From: Endotrypanum monterogeii
Taxonomy: Eukaryota; Euglenozoa; Kinetoplastea; Trypanosomatida; Trypanosomatidae
DNA length: 64,000 bases
Assembly: GCA_000333855.2 (NCBI GenBank)
Contig: CM007317.1
Span: 966,596 to 1,030,595, forward strand
Direction of reading: 5' to 3'
The notes below the pieces were generated by a model. The model had not been told where the DNA came from. It saw only the letters and a list, made by a program, of their open reading frames with translations, and ran no database searches. Positions within the stretch are counted from its first letter, which is position 1, and each line of letters opens with the position of its first letter. Below, piece after piece: positions 1 to 10,342 of this stretch. The position numbers and the translations under genes were made by a program.

Positions 1-118
1 CTACGCCGAACGAACGACGTACGTCGTACATAGACCCGGTAACCGGTACCGGTACGGTACGTTCGTCGTCGTGTCGGTCGTCGGCGTCGTTCTCTATTCG
101 TCTCTCTCCGTCCCCCCT

Positions 119-149
<31 letters not shown>

Positions 150-1223
150 TTTGTGTGCATTTCGCTGTTTTGTTAAATGTCCTTTCGAAGGTCCTTGTGG
201 GCTCTTTCAGGGATACCACCGATTAAGGTGTGCCACTGCATCCAGAAGCATGCATGATGAAGTGCGTTTGGTTGATAGAGGTACTGGAGGCAGGAAGCTG
301 GTAGGAACCAGCGTGCGGGACACTAAAGGCTTGGTCTCTCGGTTGTTTTTTTTCGCTGCTTTTCCCGACTCCCACCGCTCAACTGGATGACATACTGAGG
401 TGCGTAATTTCTTGGAACTTCTGATTCTCGATATATATAAAAAAGAGAACTAATTTCCACTCCTTCGCACTTGCAGTAGTGCAGTCGTATTTTTTTCTGT
501 CTCGTTGTGTCCGTCTCTCCTTCCATCTCTTTCCTCTTTTTTTTTTTTGTATGTGTGTGTGTGTCTACGCTTTATCACATAAACATAAATTGTATAATTT
601 TTTCTTCTTTTGGACGCGCGACTCACATTATGTCCGTGTCGTTGGACACAATAAGGATGGGAAAGAATGTTGGTGTGTCGTTGCGGGCTGTGGAGTCTGT
701 TTTTGTCACTCTGCTGCTTCTCTTTGTTAAAAAGAATATCAGACAGTAGACATGTTTTGAGTCGCAGCTGTTTTTTTTTTTTCGCTTTTTTTCGCTGCCT
801 CTGTCTCGTATATTTTTCCTCGCCGTCGCAGGCTTGTCGGTTACTGTAGTCATCAGTGACGTACCCCTACCACCCACCCTCTTCGGCTAAGTCTTACGCA
901 TTAGTTCGACGGTGTGTGCTGCATCTCATGGAAAGGGCAGTTTTGGGCAGTAAAAGCGACCGCGTTAGTTCTCCAACGACACGGCTGATGTTGCGCATCC
1001 CCCCTCCCGTCCTCCGTTCCTTCAAGAGGGGGGGGGCAATAATAATTCTCCCCAACTTCAGACTTAGGCCCTCCTGCCACTGCATCACTCTTACTAGTAC
1101 TGCACCCTTGACCATCTCTCCTCAGCATTTTGCCTTACCAACCTCACTTATACATATCCGTGTACGTCGCTGCTCACCGCTGCATACGGCGGGAAAACGC
1201 ATCGCTGCTCCCCCCCCCTCTCG

Positions 1224-1256
<33 letters not shown>

Positions 1257-1531
1257 GAGAAAAGGCGAAAAAAAAATTTCTACCTTCTCACAACAGAAAA
1301 AAAAACATCGAGGGAAGCGCGTCTCAGTGAAAAAACGCGAAGAAGGAATAAAAGGGCACTATCACCCGAATGAAAACCTTCACGGCTTTATACATTTCAA
1401 AAAAAAGAAACTTGGTTGATCGGCTTCCTCGACTGAGCGTTTGGAGACCTCCTCGTTTTCTCAGATCTGTCCGGAGTGAATTCACTTTTTTAATTTGTTC
1501 TCGTTGTTCGCGCGTGTAGTGACCGGGCGCA
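1..1531. other. Intergenic region upstream of DPH2 (no gene seen)
   Basis: No convincing coding region. The first ~120 bases have an odd texture rich in ACGT/CGTC words, unlike any other spacer except the edges of the 56.5 kb N gap, so they may be low-quality contig-end sequence. A (CT)n tract follows at about 122-148 and a (CA)n array at about 1224-1252. The remainder is pyrimidine-rich spacer, probably the 3' UTR of an upstream gene plus the 5' region of DPH2. A 187-codon open frame at 856-1419 crosses the CA array and poly-A runs and does not look like protein. Confidence 0.7.
1484..1519 (+). promoter_or_regulatory. Putative trans-splice acceptor for the DPH2 gene
   Basis: A T-rich pyrimidine stretch is followed by the dinucleotide AG at 1518-1519, 12 bases before the ATG at 1532. 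This is the arrangement expected for spliced-leader addition in trypanosomatids. The assignment is by pattern only. Confidence 0.45.
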
Positions 1532-3805
1532 ATGTTTCATGAAGCACCTGTTGAGGCAGCGGTTGTGGTGCATCGTCACCGGCGGCGAATCGCCATTGGG
1601 ACACCAAAAAGCGACACGGATCAAGACTTTGCAGCGCAGCGCATCCTCGACGAATATCAGCTGCATCGCGTCGTGGACTTCATCTTGTCGGGGGATACAG
1701 TCGACAGGGCAGGGTTGGTGGCATCTCCTCGCTCAGCTGCAACGGAAGGTGCATGCGCAGAGTCAACGGCGGCGCCCTCCCAGTGCTGCCGCTGCACCGC
1801 TGCTGCTCCATCGCAACGAGGCAAAGTGCACATGCGCGTCGCGCTACAGTTTCCAGACGAATTGCTTGGTGATGCGGTCGCGGTGGTGAATTGCTTGCGT
1901 GATTTGATTGCCTCTGATGCGCGGTATGTTGAGTCCATCGGTCGTGGGAAGGAAGAGGAAGCCGGTAGGGTCGACACGGAGGCTTCGGATCCAGTCTCCG
2001 TTGCACCAACCAGTTTGCCACGGTCAGCTATGGGTGCGGCGATCACAGCAGCGCAGATCAAACCTGCAACGCTGGACAACCCGAACAGTCCCACAAATGC
2101 GATACGTTTGTTCGTATTGGCTGACAACACATTTGGCAGCTGCTGCCCCGACGAAATCACAGCTCAGCATTATATGGCAGACTGTGTTGTTCACTTCGGC
2201 GACGCCTGCATGAGCCGCTCGACTCGTCTACCTGTTTTTTACGTACAGCCACCGTTCCACTTCACTGCTTTGCTCCCTATCACTGAGACGCCCAACGAGC
2301 TGCTGGATGCAGAGGCAACTGTTGTGATGGAGGTCGTTCGACGTATCTCATTGGGTATCCGCTGTCAATTAACCAGTTGGTGGGCAACAAAGGCGGGGTC
2401 GACCAGCGATGTTGCTGGAGCCCCTTGTCCAGTGCGACCCCGCCTCACGATTGTCGGTACTTACCCAACAAAGAACATTGTGAAGGCAGCTGAGAGACGC
2501 TGGAGCCTCAGTGACAACTCCGGTATTCACATTGACTGGCCGGTCTTCGAAGCGTACGGTCCCCCAGGTCATACTGTGTCAGAAAACTCAGCCGACTCTC
2601 AGAAGAACAACAGTGGCTCCCAAATGGCCGCTTCCACTGAGGGAGATTCTTGGCTAGTGAACGGTGTCCGCTTTCCTCGCGTGCCGCCGGCATCCCCAAC
2701 ATCTTCGCAAGAGGTGCAGTATTTGCTGTTTATTGGTGCCGCGGGATCGGCGGCACTAGTTCACGTCCTGACAGCAGAGAAGTACAACCAGTTCCACTAC
2801 AGCGGTCTGTGTCGGGAGTATCTGGAGTGGGATGTCGAGGGTGGGGAGAGCAGTGTGCCTCAAGTGTGTGTTCTCGAAAACACCTTCGGGGATGGGGCAG
2901 AGGCCACAGAAGAGCTACGAGGCGCCTGCAAGCGGATTGCAGGGGGTGCTGCTTTTGCTTGCTCGTCCCCTGAACTCACTGACACGGTACAGCAGTGGAT
3001 TTCCGCTATATGCGCTAACAATCTGGCCGCGGCTTTTGTCACCAGTGATTGCATGCGAGCACAGCAGGCGCTGCAGCGTCGTATGAGGCAGCGCGCTTTT
3101 CACATTGAATGTGTTCGGGCCAGCTCCGCCATAGGAGTTCTCGTCGCGTCGCTCTCCATTGAGGGCTACTACGAGGTGACGCAGCAGCTCCATCAGCTCA
3201 TTCGAGCGTATCAGAAGCGCAGCTACGTTATCTACATTGGACATCTTAATGAGTTTAAGCTGGCGAATTTCGTGGACACGGTGGATTGCTTTGTTGCTGT
3301 TGCCTGTCCGTACAGTCGACAGAGTCATTTTCCGAATAAACAAGACGGCTTCATTAAGCCCATCGTTTCTCCCGCAGAGCTGCTCGTGGCGTTGACCAGC
3401 GCCGATGACACAGACACGGAAAAGATTTACGGCATGACTGCTGCCTTTACCACCTCCTTGACAACAGTACTGGAGGTGCTGAAGGATGCTGTCCAGACAC
3501 GGAGAAGTATGATTGCATCCCGCTCAGGCTGTACAGGTACAGAAAACGACCCCAAAAAGGAAGAGGAGGAGCGGTGGGCGGCCAGTGGTGCACTCGTTCA
3601 TGTTGCTACAGCAAACGGGGAGCGTTCTTTGGCAGTGCAGACAGGTTCACAGGGCGCCCTTGCACGACTTTATGAGCGAGAGTACGTTGGCCTCGACCCT
3701 CGAGTGGGGCAGACAGCAGTTCAGGCCGAGGTTTTAGAGGGCAAGCACGGCATTGCTCGCGGCTATGCGAGGGAGAGAGAAGAGCAAAGAGTACCATCAT
3801 CGTGA
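1532..3805 (+). CDS. DPH2: Diphthamide biosynthesis protein 2 (DPH1/DPH2 family)
   Basis: Predicted partner in the cytosolic Dph1-Dph2 iron-sulphur complex. That complex transfers a 3-amino-3-carboxypropyl group from S-adenosylmethionine to a histidine of elongation factor 2, the first step of diphthamide synthesis. The family signature is clear: an N-terminal DEYQLHRVVDFIL segment, then MRVALQFPDELL, then DNTFGSCCPDE with the Cys-Cys pair at residues 204-205. GDACMS follows with Cys226, then YIGHLNEFKLANF and VACP with Cys592. The GSCC form and overall order favour DPH2 over DPH1. At 757 residues it is longer than yeast Dph2 (about 530), because low-complexity insertions lie at about 65-95, 135-185 and 345-375 and the C-terminus is extended. 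The start is the first in-frame ATG, 12 bases after a likely splice AG. DPH1 is not in this window. Confidence 0.88.
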   Translation: MFHEAPVEAAVVVHRHRRRIAIGTPKSDTDQDFAAQRILDEYQLHRVVDFILSGDTVDRAGLVASPRSAATEGACAESTAAPSQCCRCTAAAPSQRGKVHMRVALQFPDELLGDAVAVVNCLRDLIASDARYVESIGRGKEEEAGRVDTEASDPVSVAPTSLPRSAMGAAITAAQIKPATLDNPNSPTNAIRLFVLADNTFGSCCPDEITAQHYMADCVVHFGDACMSRSTRLPVFYVQPPFHFTALLPITETPNELLDAEATVVMEVVRRISLGIRCQLTSWWATKAGSTSDVAGAPCPVRPRLTIVGTYPTKNIVKAAERRWSLSDNSGIHIDWPVFEAYGPPGHTVSENSADSQKNNSGSQMAASTEGDSWLVNGVRFPRVPPASPTSSQEVQYLLFIGAAGSAALVHVLTAEKYNQFHYSGLCREYLEWDVEGGESSVPQVCVLENTFGDGAEATEELRGACKRIAGGAAFACSSPELTDTVQQWISAICANNLAAAFVTSDCMRAQQALQRRMRQRAFHIECVRASSAIGVLVASLSIEGYYEVTQQLHQLIRAYQKRSYVIYIGHLNEFKLANFVDTVDCFVAVACPYSRQSHFPNKQDGFIKPIVSPAELLVALTSADDTDTEKIYGMTAAFTTSLTTVLEVLKDAVQTRRSMIASRSGCTGTENDPKKEEEERWAASGALVHVATANGERSLAVQTGSQGALARLYEREYVGLDPRVGQTAVQAEVLEGKHGIARGYAREREEQRVPSS

Positions 3806-3896
3806 CCTCCTATGATGTGAGAAGTTGTCCTGCCTCATCTCCCGAAAACGATAACCCCCGGGCGTCCTCTTGTCTGTCTACTGCCTTTATATCCTT

Positions 3897-3935
<39 letters not shown>

Positions 3936-4766
3936 GTAGACACACCATTATGCTCTGCTTCCCTCATAGACAGTTAGTGGGGATGGTGATCATCGTAATA
4001 AAACTAAAGTACTGGGCAAGGAGGTCTCCTCCTTCGACGGATAAGTTACTCAAAAAAAAAAGGAAAGCAATACCGGGTGGTACTGAGATTTGTGTAGGTC
4101 GATGCATCGGGGCGAAGAGAGGCAGCCGTGTATGGGGTCCTAGTAGTGTATGATTGCCACTGAGACGTGCACCCTCCCCATTCCCCCAAAAGAAAAAGGA
4201 GAGGTTTTAGCGTCACATGTATGGCGCAAGCAGAAGAGCCCCTCGCATGCTTCCACGGGACTGTGGAGCGGGGCGGGGCCTCGGGACCAATCCGGGATGC
4301 TGAAATCCGCTCCGATTGACTGGCAATAGTATCGATAGCCTTCCCTCTCTGGCACTTCTGTGATGCACACGGTTTGTACACGTGTTGTGAGAGATGAGCG
4401 ATGTGCATAAAGTATTGAGTGGCGCTGATGTCGAAGCTGTAGTCGAATCTCATTCATTCTCTCTTTCCCTTGGACGACGTTACCATACTCATCTACGAGA
4501 TGATTAAAAAAAAATCTGGCTTTTGGTTGTACATTGTTTTTTTCCAAAAAATTTACACACACACACACACACAAAAAAAAAAAAGAGCGGTCTGGGAGGC
4601 GCCCACACGGATAGCTTTTCTTTTTCTCGTTTTATTTTTCGCCATCTGAGTCCGCATCTACACAGGCAAGGGTCGCTGCGCGTGGCTGTGTATTCGCTTG
4701 TCCTCTCTTATGGACGTTACGATTCCCCTGCTTGCATAATGCACCATCGGTTTTCTTCTTTTTTTA
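3806..4766. other. Intergenic spacer with (TA)n array
   Basis: No gene seen. A (TA)17 array sits at 3901-3934, about 95 bases after the DPH2 stop. A short (CA)n run and a poly-A stretch lie near 4555-4585. The stretch 4150-4500 has a balanced, non-repetitive composition and an open frame of about 140 codons on the minus strand, but no recognisable protein. Confidence 0.65.
3901..3934. repeat. (TA)n microsatellite
   Basis: Uninterrupted TA repeat of 34 bases in the 3' region of DPH2. Confidence 0.95.
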
Positions 4767-7085
4767 ATGTCGCTATCTTTCCAGAGCGGTGCACCTGGTC
4801 TCGATTTCCCACTTCCGCAAGTGGACTCCTCTCGACAAAGGGATCGCTCGACCACGGCCTTGAGATCTAGAACCCGTCGACCAGCAGCACGAGTAGAGAT
4901 AACGGACGAGACACTTTGCGTCTCTGCTGAGGTCCCCAAAGCGTTGCGCATTTCTCCTAACAGACACCTACAACGTTCACTGACATTGCTGATGAACGGA
5001 AACGGCAGCCTCTCTGCATCAACACATCAGCACCGGTCGCGTGCACGCCGTGCTTCACGCTGTGTGTCGGCATATCCGCGGCTGCAGCGACACGGCGACG
5101 GGTTAGCGTCGTCTGATAAGGATAAAGAAAGAAATGGGGACTACGTAACTTATCGAGGACACTCAAACGTTGACAAACGCGGTCTGGTGCCGGGTCGCAT
5201 GTCGTTGTCGTTGTCGCAGCACAGGCAATCATTTCCATCAAGCAGTCTGGTTCATGCGGCCGCGTCTACCTCGTCTCATTCGCACATCGCTCTTGATCGT
5301 GGTGGTGGCAGCACTTCGTTGAAACGATCTGTTTCAGCGACGGCAACGACCAAGTTAGGCGGAGTGGACCCCCTCGTCAGCCCCAACGTACAGGAGTATA
5401 AGCATTCCTCTTTACATCTTGCCACCTCGGCGGTCTCCGTGTCCGATGTTCCATCGTTGAGCAACGCCGTTCATTCTCACGTAAAACTGCTTGAGCGATC
5501 GCCGGTTTCACTGCGCAGAAATTCACACGAGGGCGTCGGCGTGGCACCGGTCTCAGTGGAGTTGAAACGAGTGACGGAGTTGGCCCACACACCCTTCCGC
5601 CCAAGAACAAACGGCCTTCTCGGTGCTAGTTCCAGCGGTAGGTCACCCGACGTAGCCGTTCCCAGTGCTCTCGGTAATACATTTGTCGACGCTGACGCTG
5701 CCACAAAAAAAAGTTGTTCTCGCTGCAAGGTAGAGGAGGAGGTGCTGTACAGCTGCCCCTGTGGACTCGCTCGCTACTGTTGCACGACCTGTCAACGCGT
5801 ACACTGGCCTACTCACAGGAAGGTGTGCATCCATGCAGTGAAAGCAACTCAGTTGCCGACGCGGCGGTGCGACTGGTGTCAAAGGTCATCCCAGTCGCTA
5901 CGCCAGTGTCAATGTGGTTTTAGTTTCTACTGTGACACCGTGTGCCAACGCGGCGATTGGCCGTACCATCGCGTTGTGTGCAACACCATGTCCAGTCAAG
6001 AGCTTTCTACCGCACTCATGTGCGGGCAGGCACTGCGGGCGAAGAGGGAGGCTGCGACGCAGACAGTTCATTGGCAGATGTGCGATCCTGCGGATCTACC
6101 TACGGGACGAGGTGACGGGATCTCAGGAGTCGATCATACCGCTGGGGCGGGCATATCTCTGCATGCGAGCCTTCACGAGCGGCATGCACGGTCCGACAGC
6201 GACGAGGCTGCGCACAGTTTAATGAGCTCGTCTAGTCAGACATCCTTTGCCACGCTTCTAGACCCCATAGGGTTATCGCACTTGTCGTCGTCTCGCCGCA
6301 CCGGCGTCCGCGTTCTCTCAGAGTATGGGTCGCAGGCGGAATGCGAAGCTAGTTTCGGCGCTTCCGCGATGTCTCACCACAACCGCGAGGCAAGTGTCCG
6401 AGCATCGAATGGCACCGACGCAGTGCGCCGCTCACAGGTTTTTTCTCATTCTGTCACTCGGGCCGGCGACACAGGCGCCGCTTCTTACGGTTTTGGTTCG
6501 GCGCGAGTTCTTTCACGAAGCGCCCACAGTATTACACGCAGCCGCCACCATGGAAACGCGCATTCCACTAATCTATTTATGAGTTCAACGACGACAGGGC
6601 AGTACTCACTCAACCCTTTGTTAGACACCTCCTCTCTTGTCGAGCGATCACAGTCTCTTCACGTTCATCCACCAGGAGCACAAAGTCACGTGGCTGGTTG
6701 TGCATCACTCGTGCACCAGTACCACCAAAGCCCATCGCTCAACGAACACACCACCTACGTGAATTGCGCCAACGGGCCAGAGATCGGAGATCGTAGCCTC
6801 ACCAGCATGGCCAGCACTGCCGCTCGAGATCACCTTGGCGTCGTTGCTTTTCTAGTGGCATCGCGCCAGATTATAGAAAGAGAGGAGACCCGAGAACGCG
6901 CGCTGCTCTTTCGCAAGTTCCGTGTAGGTGGTGCGGAGCTCCACAAGCGCCTGCTTGGGCGAAAGGAGGAGGAGGAACGCATTTGTATTCTAAAAGAAGA
7001 GGTGCTCTGGTGCATCGTGACAGGAAATCCTGCGTGGAGGAGGCTGAAACAAGCGATGAGGGACTTCTGCGAAGCTCGCAAGTGA
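4767..7085 (+). CDS. Protein with two tandem MYND-type zinc fingers
   Basis: Two MYND fingers lie in tandem, at residues 317-354 and 368-405. Each has the CxxC...CxC...YCxxxCQ...WPxHRxxC ligand pattern (seven Cys and one His) and is complete. MYND fingers usually bind proline-rich partner peptides, so an adaptor or scaffold role is likely, with no enzymatic domain seen. The rest is serine- and histidine-rich and probably disordered. The exception is the last ~90 residues (about 680-772), which are charged and helical (EREETRERALLFRKF, GRKEEEERICILKEEV) and look like a second folded or coiled-coil segment. Start choice is uncertain: the ATG at 4767 directly follows a T-rich tract with no AG between, and the first AG after the tract is at 4783-4784. 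If splicing occurs there, the first in-frame ATG would be Met76 at 4992. Confidence 0.85.
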   Translation: MSLSFQSGAPGLDFPLPQVDSSRQRDRSTTALRSRTRRPAARVEITDETLCVSAEVPKALRISPNRHLQRSLTLLMNGNGSLSASTHQHRSRARRASRCVSAYPRLQRHGDGLASSDKDKERNGDYVTYRGHSNVDKRGLVPGRMSLSLSQHRQSFPSSSLVHAAASTSSHSHIALDRGGGSTSLKRSVSATATTKLGGVDPLVSPNVQEYKHSSLHLATSAVSVSDVPSLSNAVHSHVKLLERSPVSLRRNSHEGVGVAPVSVELKRVTELAHTPFRPRTNGLLGASSSGRSPDVAVPSALGNTFVDADAATKKSCSRCKVEEEVLYSCPCGLARYCCTTCQRVHWPTHRKVCIHAVKATQLPTRRCDWCQRSSQSLRQCQCGFSFYCDTVCQRGDWPYHRVVCNTMSSQELSTALMCGQALRAKREAATQTVHWQMCDPADLPTGRGDGISGVDHTAGAGISLHASLHERHARSDSDEAAHSLMSSSSQTSFATLLDPIGLSHLSSSRRTGVRVLSEYGSQAECEASFGASAMSHHNREASVRASNGTDAVRRSQVFSHSVTRAGDTGAASYGFGSARVLSRSAHSITRSRHHGNAHSTNLFMSSTTTGQYSLNPLLDTSSLVERSQSLHVHPPGAQSHVAGCASLVHQYHQSPSLNEHTTYVNCANGPEIGDRSLTSMASTAARDHLGVVAFLVASRQIIEREETRERALLFRKFRVGGAELHKRLLGRKEEEERICILKEEVLWCIVTGNPAWRRLKQAMRDFCEARK

Positions 7086-7860
7086 GAGCGTCGCATCTCT
7101 AGCACTATCTGTAAGTTCATAAAAGCGAAGCCCCGCCCTTCTGTCTTACCCACATAATTTTCGTCCGAGGCCGGTGTTCGTGGGAAAGCTGTAGGTCAGC
7201 TTTTTCTACGACTCGTTTTTTCATATGTGCACTCGCGCTGTATCTACAAAAAAAAAAAAGGTACAGGTCGCCTCGTCATCTTATTAATCGATTGGTTTCT
7301 GTCGTGTATTTATATTTATATATAACTCATTTATTCATTTATATATACTCTTTGTTATTCAATGATCCCCCCTCCTCCCCTCGCTCTTTTTTTTTTCCCA
7401 CGTTTCTCGGAGATGTTGACCGTTTCAGCGTCCACTGGAATAAACAAGAAAATAAGAACAACAAAAGGGAGAAACAAAGCGGTGTAATAAGCATCTTCAC
7501 CCTTATCACGGTACAACTCTCTGACGTACAAGTGCCCGTAAACATTTATTTATATAATCTCTGCATTCCAGTAGATGAGCGCATGGGTGCACATTTGAAA
7601 CCCTCCGCCCACCTCATAGCCGTTGCCCTTATTCTGTTTTTGCTGGGAAGCCGATGCGACTGTGTTGCGCTCTGCCTTTCAAATCCTTGCTATCACCTTT
7701 TTTTTTTTCATTCCCATCACCCTTCCTTTCCTTTGACGAGTTGCCCTTGTCCACCTTCTGGACGAATGATCGCAGCGCTTCTGGGTGTCTCGCAGCATTC
7801 ACGAGAAAGGCCCCGAATCGACGATCAGGTGAGCAAGCTAGTAAACGCTGGCGCGAACAA

Positions 7861-7911
<51 letters not shown>

Positions 7912-8236
7912 CATGTTTTTAAATTTTTATGTGTCATCGTCCGACGTGTGCACCCGCTCATCTATTGGGTGATATAGACAAGGGCGCTTGGTTTGTCTCG
8001 CCACCATCACTTCTCTGTCTTTCTTGTCCACTGCCCCATCTGACCTCTTTTTTTTTTTTTCGTTGTTACCCCACAACTCATGATGAACGATTACATCTCA
8101 TCTCTATTTTTCCCCCCTCCACACACTATAAATGCATGTATTTTTAAACACCTCTCGGAGTAACACTACGCTGAAAAGGAAGGAGAAAGGATATTTGCAT
8201 ATCTCATCACATATTGTATTATAGTCTAGTACATAG
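7086..8236. other. Intergenic spacer with (CA)n(TA)n compound repeat
   Basis: No gene seen. It is A/T-rich and holds several T or A homopolymers and a compound (CA)n(TA)n array at about 7857-7912. A 226-codon open frame at 7292-7972 is made largely of repeat-encoded Tyr-Ile and Thr-His runs and is not credible. Confidence 0.7.
7857..7912. repeat. Compound (CA)n(TA)n microsatellite
   Basis: CA repeat passing directly into TA repeat with one TG interruption. Confidence 0.9.
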
Positions 8237-10189
8237 ATGCTTACCAACTATTGGCTGCTTGCGGATCTGGACGGCACTCTGGTTTCTACCCCACACAAAG
8301 CCAACGGCCGGTATTTGTCCATAGCCCGAAGCCCTTGCTTTGAGCAGATCACAAGTTGGTTAAATAATGGCGGCAATGTCTGTGTCATCACAACAGCAGA
8401 CATGCGGACTATCGATCAGGTGTATCGTCCACTGAGGTCGTTTCTTAAAACACATAAGGAGTACATGAGTGAGGCCTCTGCCGAAGGTCCTCTGCCTGCA
8501 GGGTCTGATGACGCTGCAGCCCATCCTCCGCGCCGTGGCTGCCTCCTCCTCTCACTTTACACCGGCGCTGTTCTGTACTGGTGCACCTTCGACTCCATCA
8601 TCATCCTCCAGGGGTATTCCAATGCGGTGCACTGCGCCACTCGTGAGTCAGCCGAGCTGGCCGCCGCCCACCGTCTGAGTATGGAAAAACAAACATTTTT
8701 AGTCGACGGCAGCCACACCCTCTTGCGTACTGAGCCGGAGGTGTGCGTGCGCGGTACTTGCTTCGATGAAGCAACCGCACTTCGACTGCAGACGCGTGTC
8801 GAGTCGATCTATCTGGAGTACCTCCGTGATGTGTTGCTCAATAAAGACCCGGCTGTTCGGGAGGCCATGAAGCATCTATCGCACCGCTATAAGCGCTTAT
8901 GGGGTGGTTTGTTACAGTATCTCGAGTTCATGCACAATGTTGTTGTAAAGAAGCACATGGGCTTAACATTCTCCTTGGGGGCGTTATCTGCTGACGCTTC
9001 TTCACCCCTGGGGCAGGAGACCTCAACGGATCCGGCGGCGGTAGAGTGGAAAGTAGAGTACATGCGTTCTCGTCGGGGTTTTATGACAGCTTTGGGTATC
9101 CTCCGCGTCGAGCATGTTCAGTCACATCTATGCGATGGTGAACTCGACGCAAACAGAATACAGTGTCCACTTCTTGAGAATATGGACGGCCAGTCTAAGG
9201 CGGCGGAGCGCGCGCAGCTCATCTCCCACGCGGCTCATTTGTTACAGGCGGCTCTACCCAGCACAGCCGCGTCGCAGCTGGTAACTGCGACCGAAGCATT
9301 TTCGGCGTTCGTGGTTGACCTTTTGCAACCCAACATACGCCATCTGCAGAGACAAATGAAGGAGGAGGCGCTTCTCCTCGAGACGAAAGAAGCGTCGCCT
9401 CGCTCACAGACCTCCAAAGAAGCTTCTGAAGCCATGGCCAGCATAGCGCAAGTGATTGTGCTTGGCCTGCCGTTATCGCTTTTCTCCAAGTACTTCCGCC
9501 CGCACGTGGGGGAGATGGTGCGTGCTGGCGTGAGCGCGATGCCGCAGCCGAACAGCGTTGTGTTTTCCAAGATGGGCGTAAGTAAGTCTACAACGCTGCG
9601 TTATTTGCTGGGAAGAGACCGGGTCGCCACTGTGTCGGAGGATGCGAAGTTGCACTCCAGCAACGTTGCCTCAACTCCTACGACGCACCCAGCGTGCCGA
9701 GGAGAGAATTTCGCTGGGTGCGTGCGCAGCCATCACGGTGTAGCCGTGGGGGACAATCCACAATCTACAGACTTCGAGCTCACAGTATTTCGAGATGTGC
9801 CGTTCATATCGGTCGAGAAGGAAATACAGCGGGTGGAGCGACACCGTCGCATCCTTCGACGACTCAAGCGCGCACAACTCATCGAGAGCCGCGGGGGCTA
9901 CCCATCGATGCCGGACGGAAGTCCAGCGCCGTCGTACGCAGAGCTTGTCAGCAGTCTGCGCCGCAGCGGACCCATGATGGACGATCGACTTTTCCAGAAC
10001 ATTCACTTTGTTGGTGGTGAGGAGGAGGGCACAGCGCTTTTCCTCGCCGCACTGCTTCGCTACGCGAGTGCAGAGCAGAAGAAGGTGCCGGGAGCATTTA
10101 TCTCGGCTCAGTTTCTCCACACAGTGAGAAAGGCGCAAGAGTCGAGCCGAGATGCGTTAGCGATACGTACGGTTCTTGCCAAGCTTTGA
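8237..10189 (+). CDS. HAD-superfamily phosphatase-like protein with giant cap insertion
   Basis: All four HAD motifs can be found. Motif I is DLDGT at residues 10-14, with Asp10 as predicted nucleophile and Asp12 as acid/base. Motif II is the VITTA segment near residue 54. Motif III is GVSKSTTLRYLL, with Lys450. Motif IV is VGDNPQSTD, with Asp506 and Asp512. The motif III-IV form resembles the Cof/sucrose-phosphatase type (HAD class IIB), so a magnesium-dependent phosphatase on a sugar phosphate or nucleotide is the best inference. The ~390 residues between motifs II and III far exceed a usual C2 cap of about 80-100 and include a mostly helical region (about 190-400). The C-terminus (about 515-650) ends with a FVGGEEEGTALFLAAL segment of unknown role. 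I cannot assign a substrate; IMP-specific nucleotidase-like activity is one possibility. The start is the first in-frame ATG. Confidence 0.8.
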   Translation: MLTNYWLLADLDGTLVSTPHKANGRYLSIARSPCFEQITSWLNNGGNVCVITTADMRTIDQVYRPLRSFLKTHKEYMSEASAEGPLPAGSDDAAAHPPRRGCLLLSLYTGAVLYWCTFDSIIILQGYSNAVHCATRESAELAAAHRLSMEKQTFLVDGSHTLLRTEPEVCVRGTCFDEATALRLQTRVESIYLEYLRDVLLNKDPAVREAMKHLSHRYKRLWGGLLQYLEFMHNVVVKKHMGLTFSLGALSADASSPLGQETSTDPAAVEWKVEYMRSRRGFMTALGILRVEHVQSHLCDGELDANRIQCPLLENMDGQSKAAERAQLISHAAHLLQAALPSTAASQLVTATEAFSAFVVDLLQPNIRHLQRQMKEEALLLETKEASPRSQTSKEASEAMASIAQVIVLGLPLSLFSKYFRPHVGEMVRAGVSAMPQPNSVVFSKMGVSKSTTLRYLLGRDRVATVSEDAKLHSSNVASTPTTHPACRGENFAGCVRSHHGVAVGDNPQSTDFELTVFRDVPFISVEKEIQRVERHRRILRRLKRAQLIESRGGYPSMPDGSPAPSYAELVSSLRRSGPMMDDRLFQNIHFVGGEEEGTALFLAALLRYASAEQKKVPGAFISAQFLHTVRKAQESSRDALAIRTVLAKL

Positions 10190-10296
10190 GCGAAGCGGAC
10201 AAGAAGCGAAAGGGTCAAACTTTTCTTGAAGGTGTGGACGCTGTCATTTGGCGCAATCTAGTGCACGTTTGTGTGTATGTGTGTGTGTATGTGTGT

Positions 10297-10342
<46 letters not shown>

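Noticed and set aside
856..1419. 187-codon open frame upstream of DPH2
   Set aside because: It crosses a (CA)n array (His-Thr run) and poly-A stretches, has no recognisable protein segment and lies in typical spacer.
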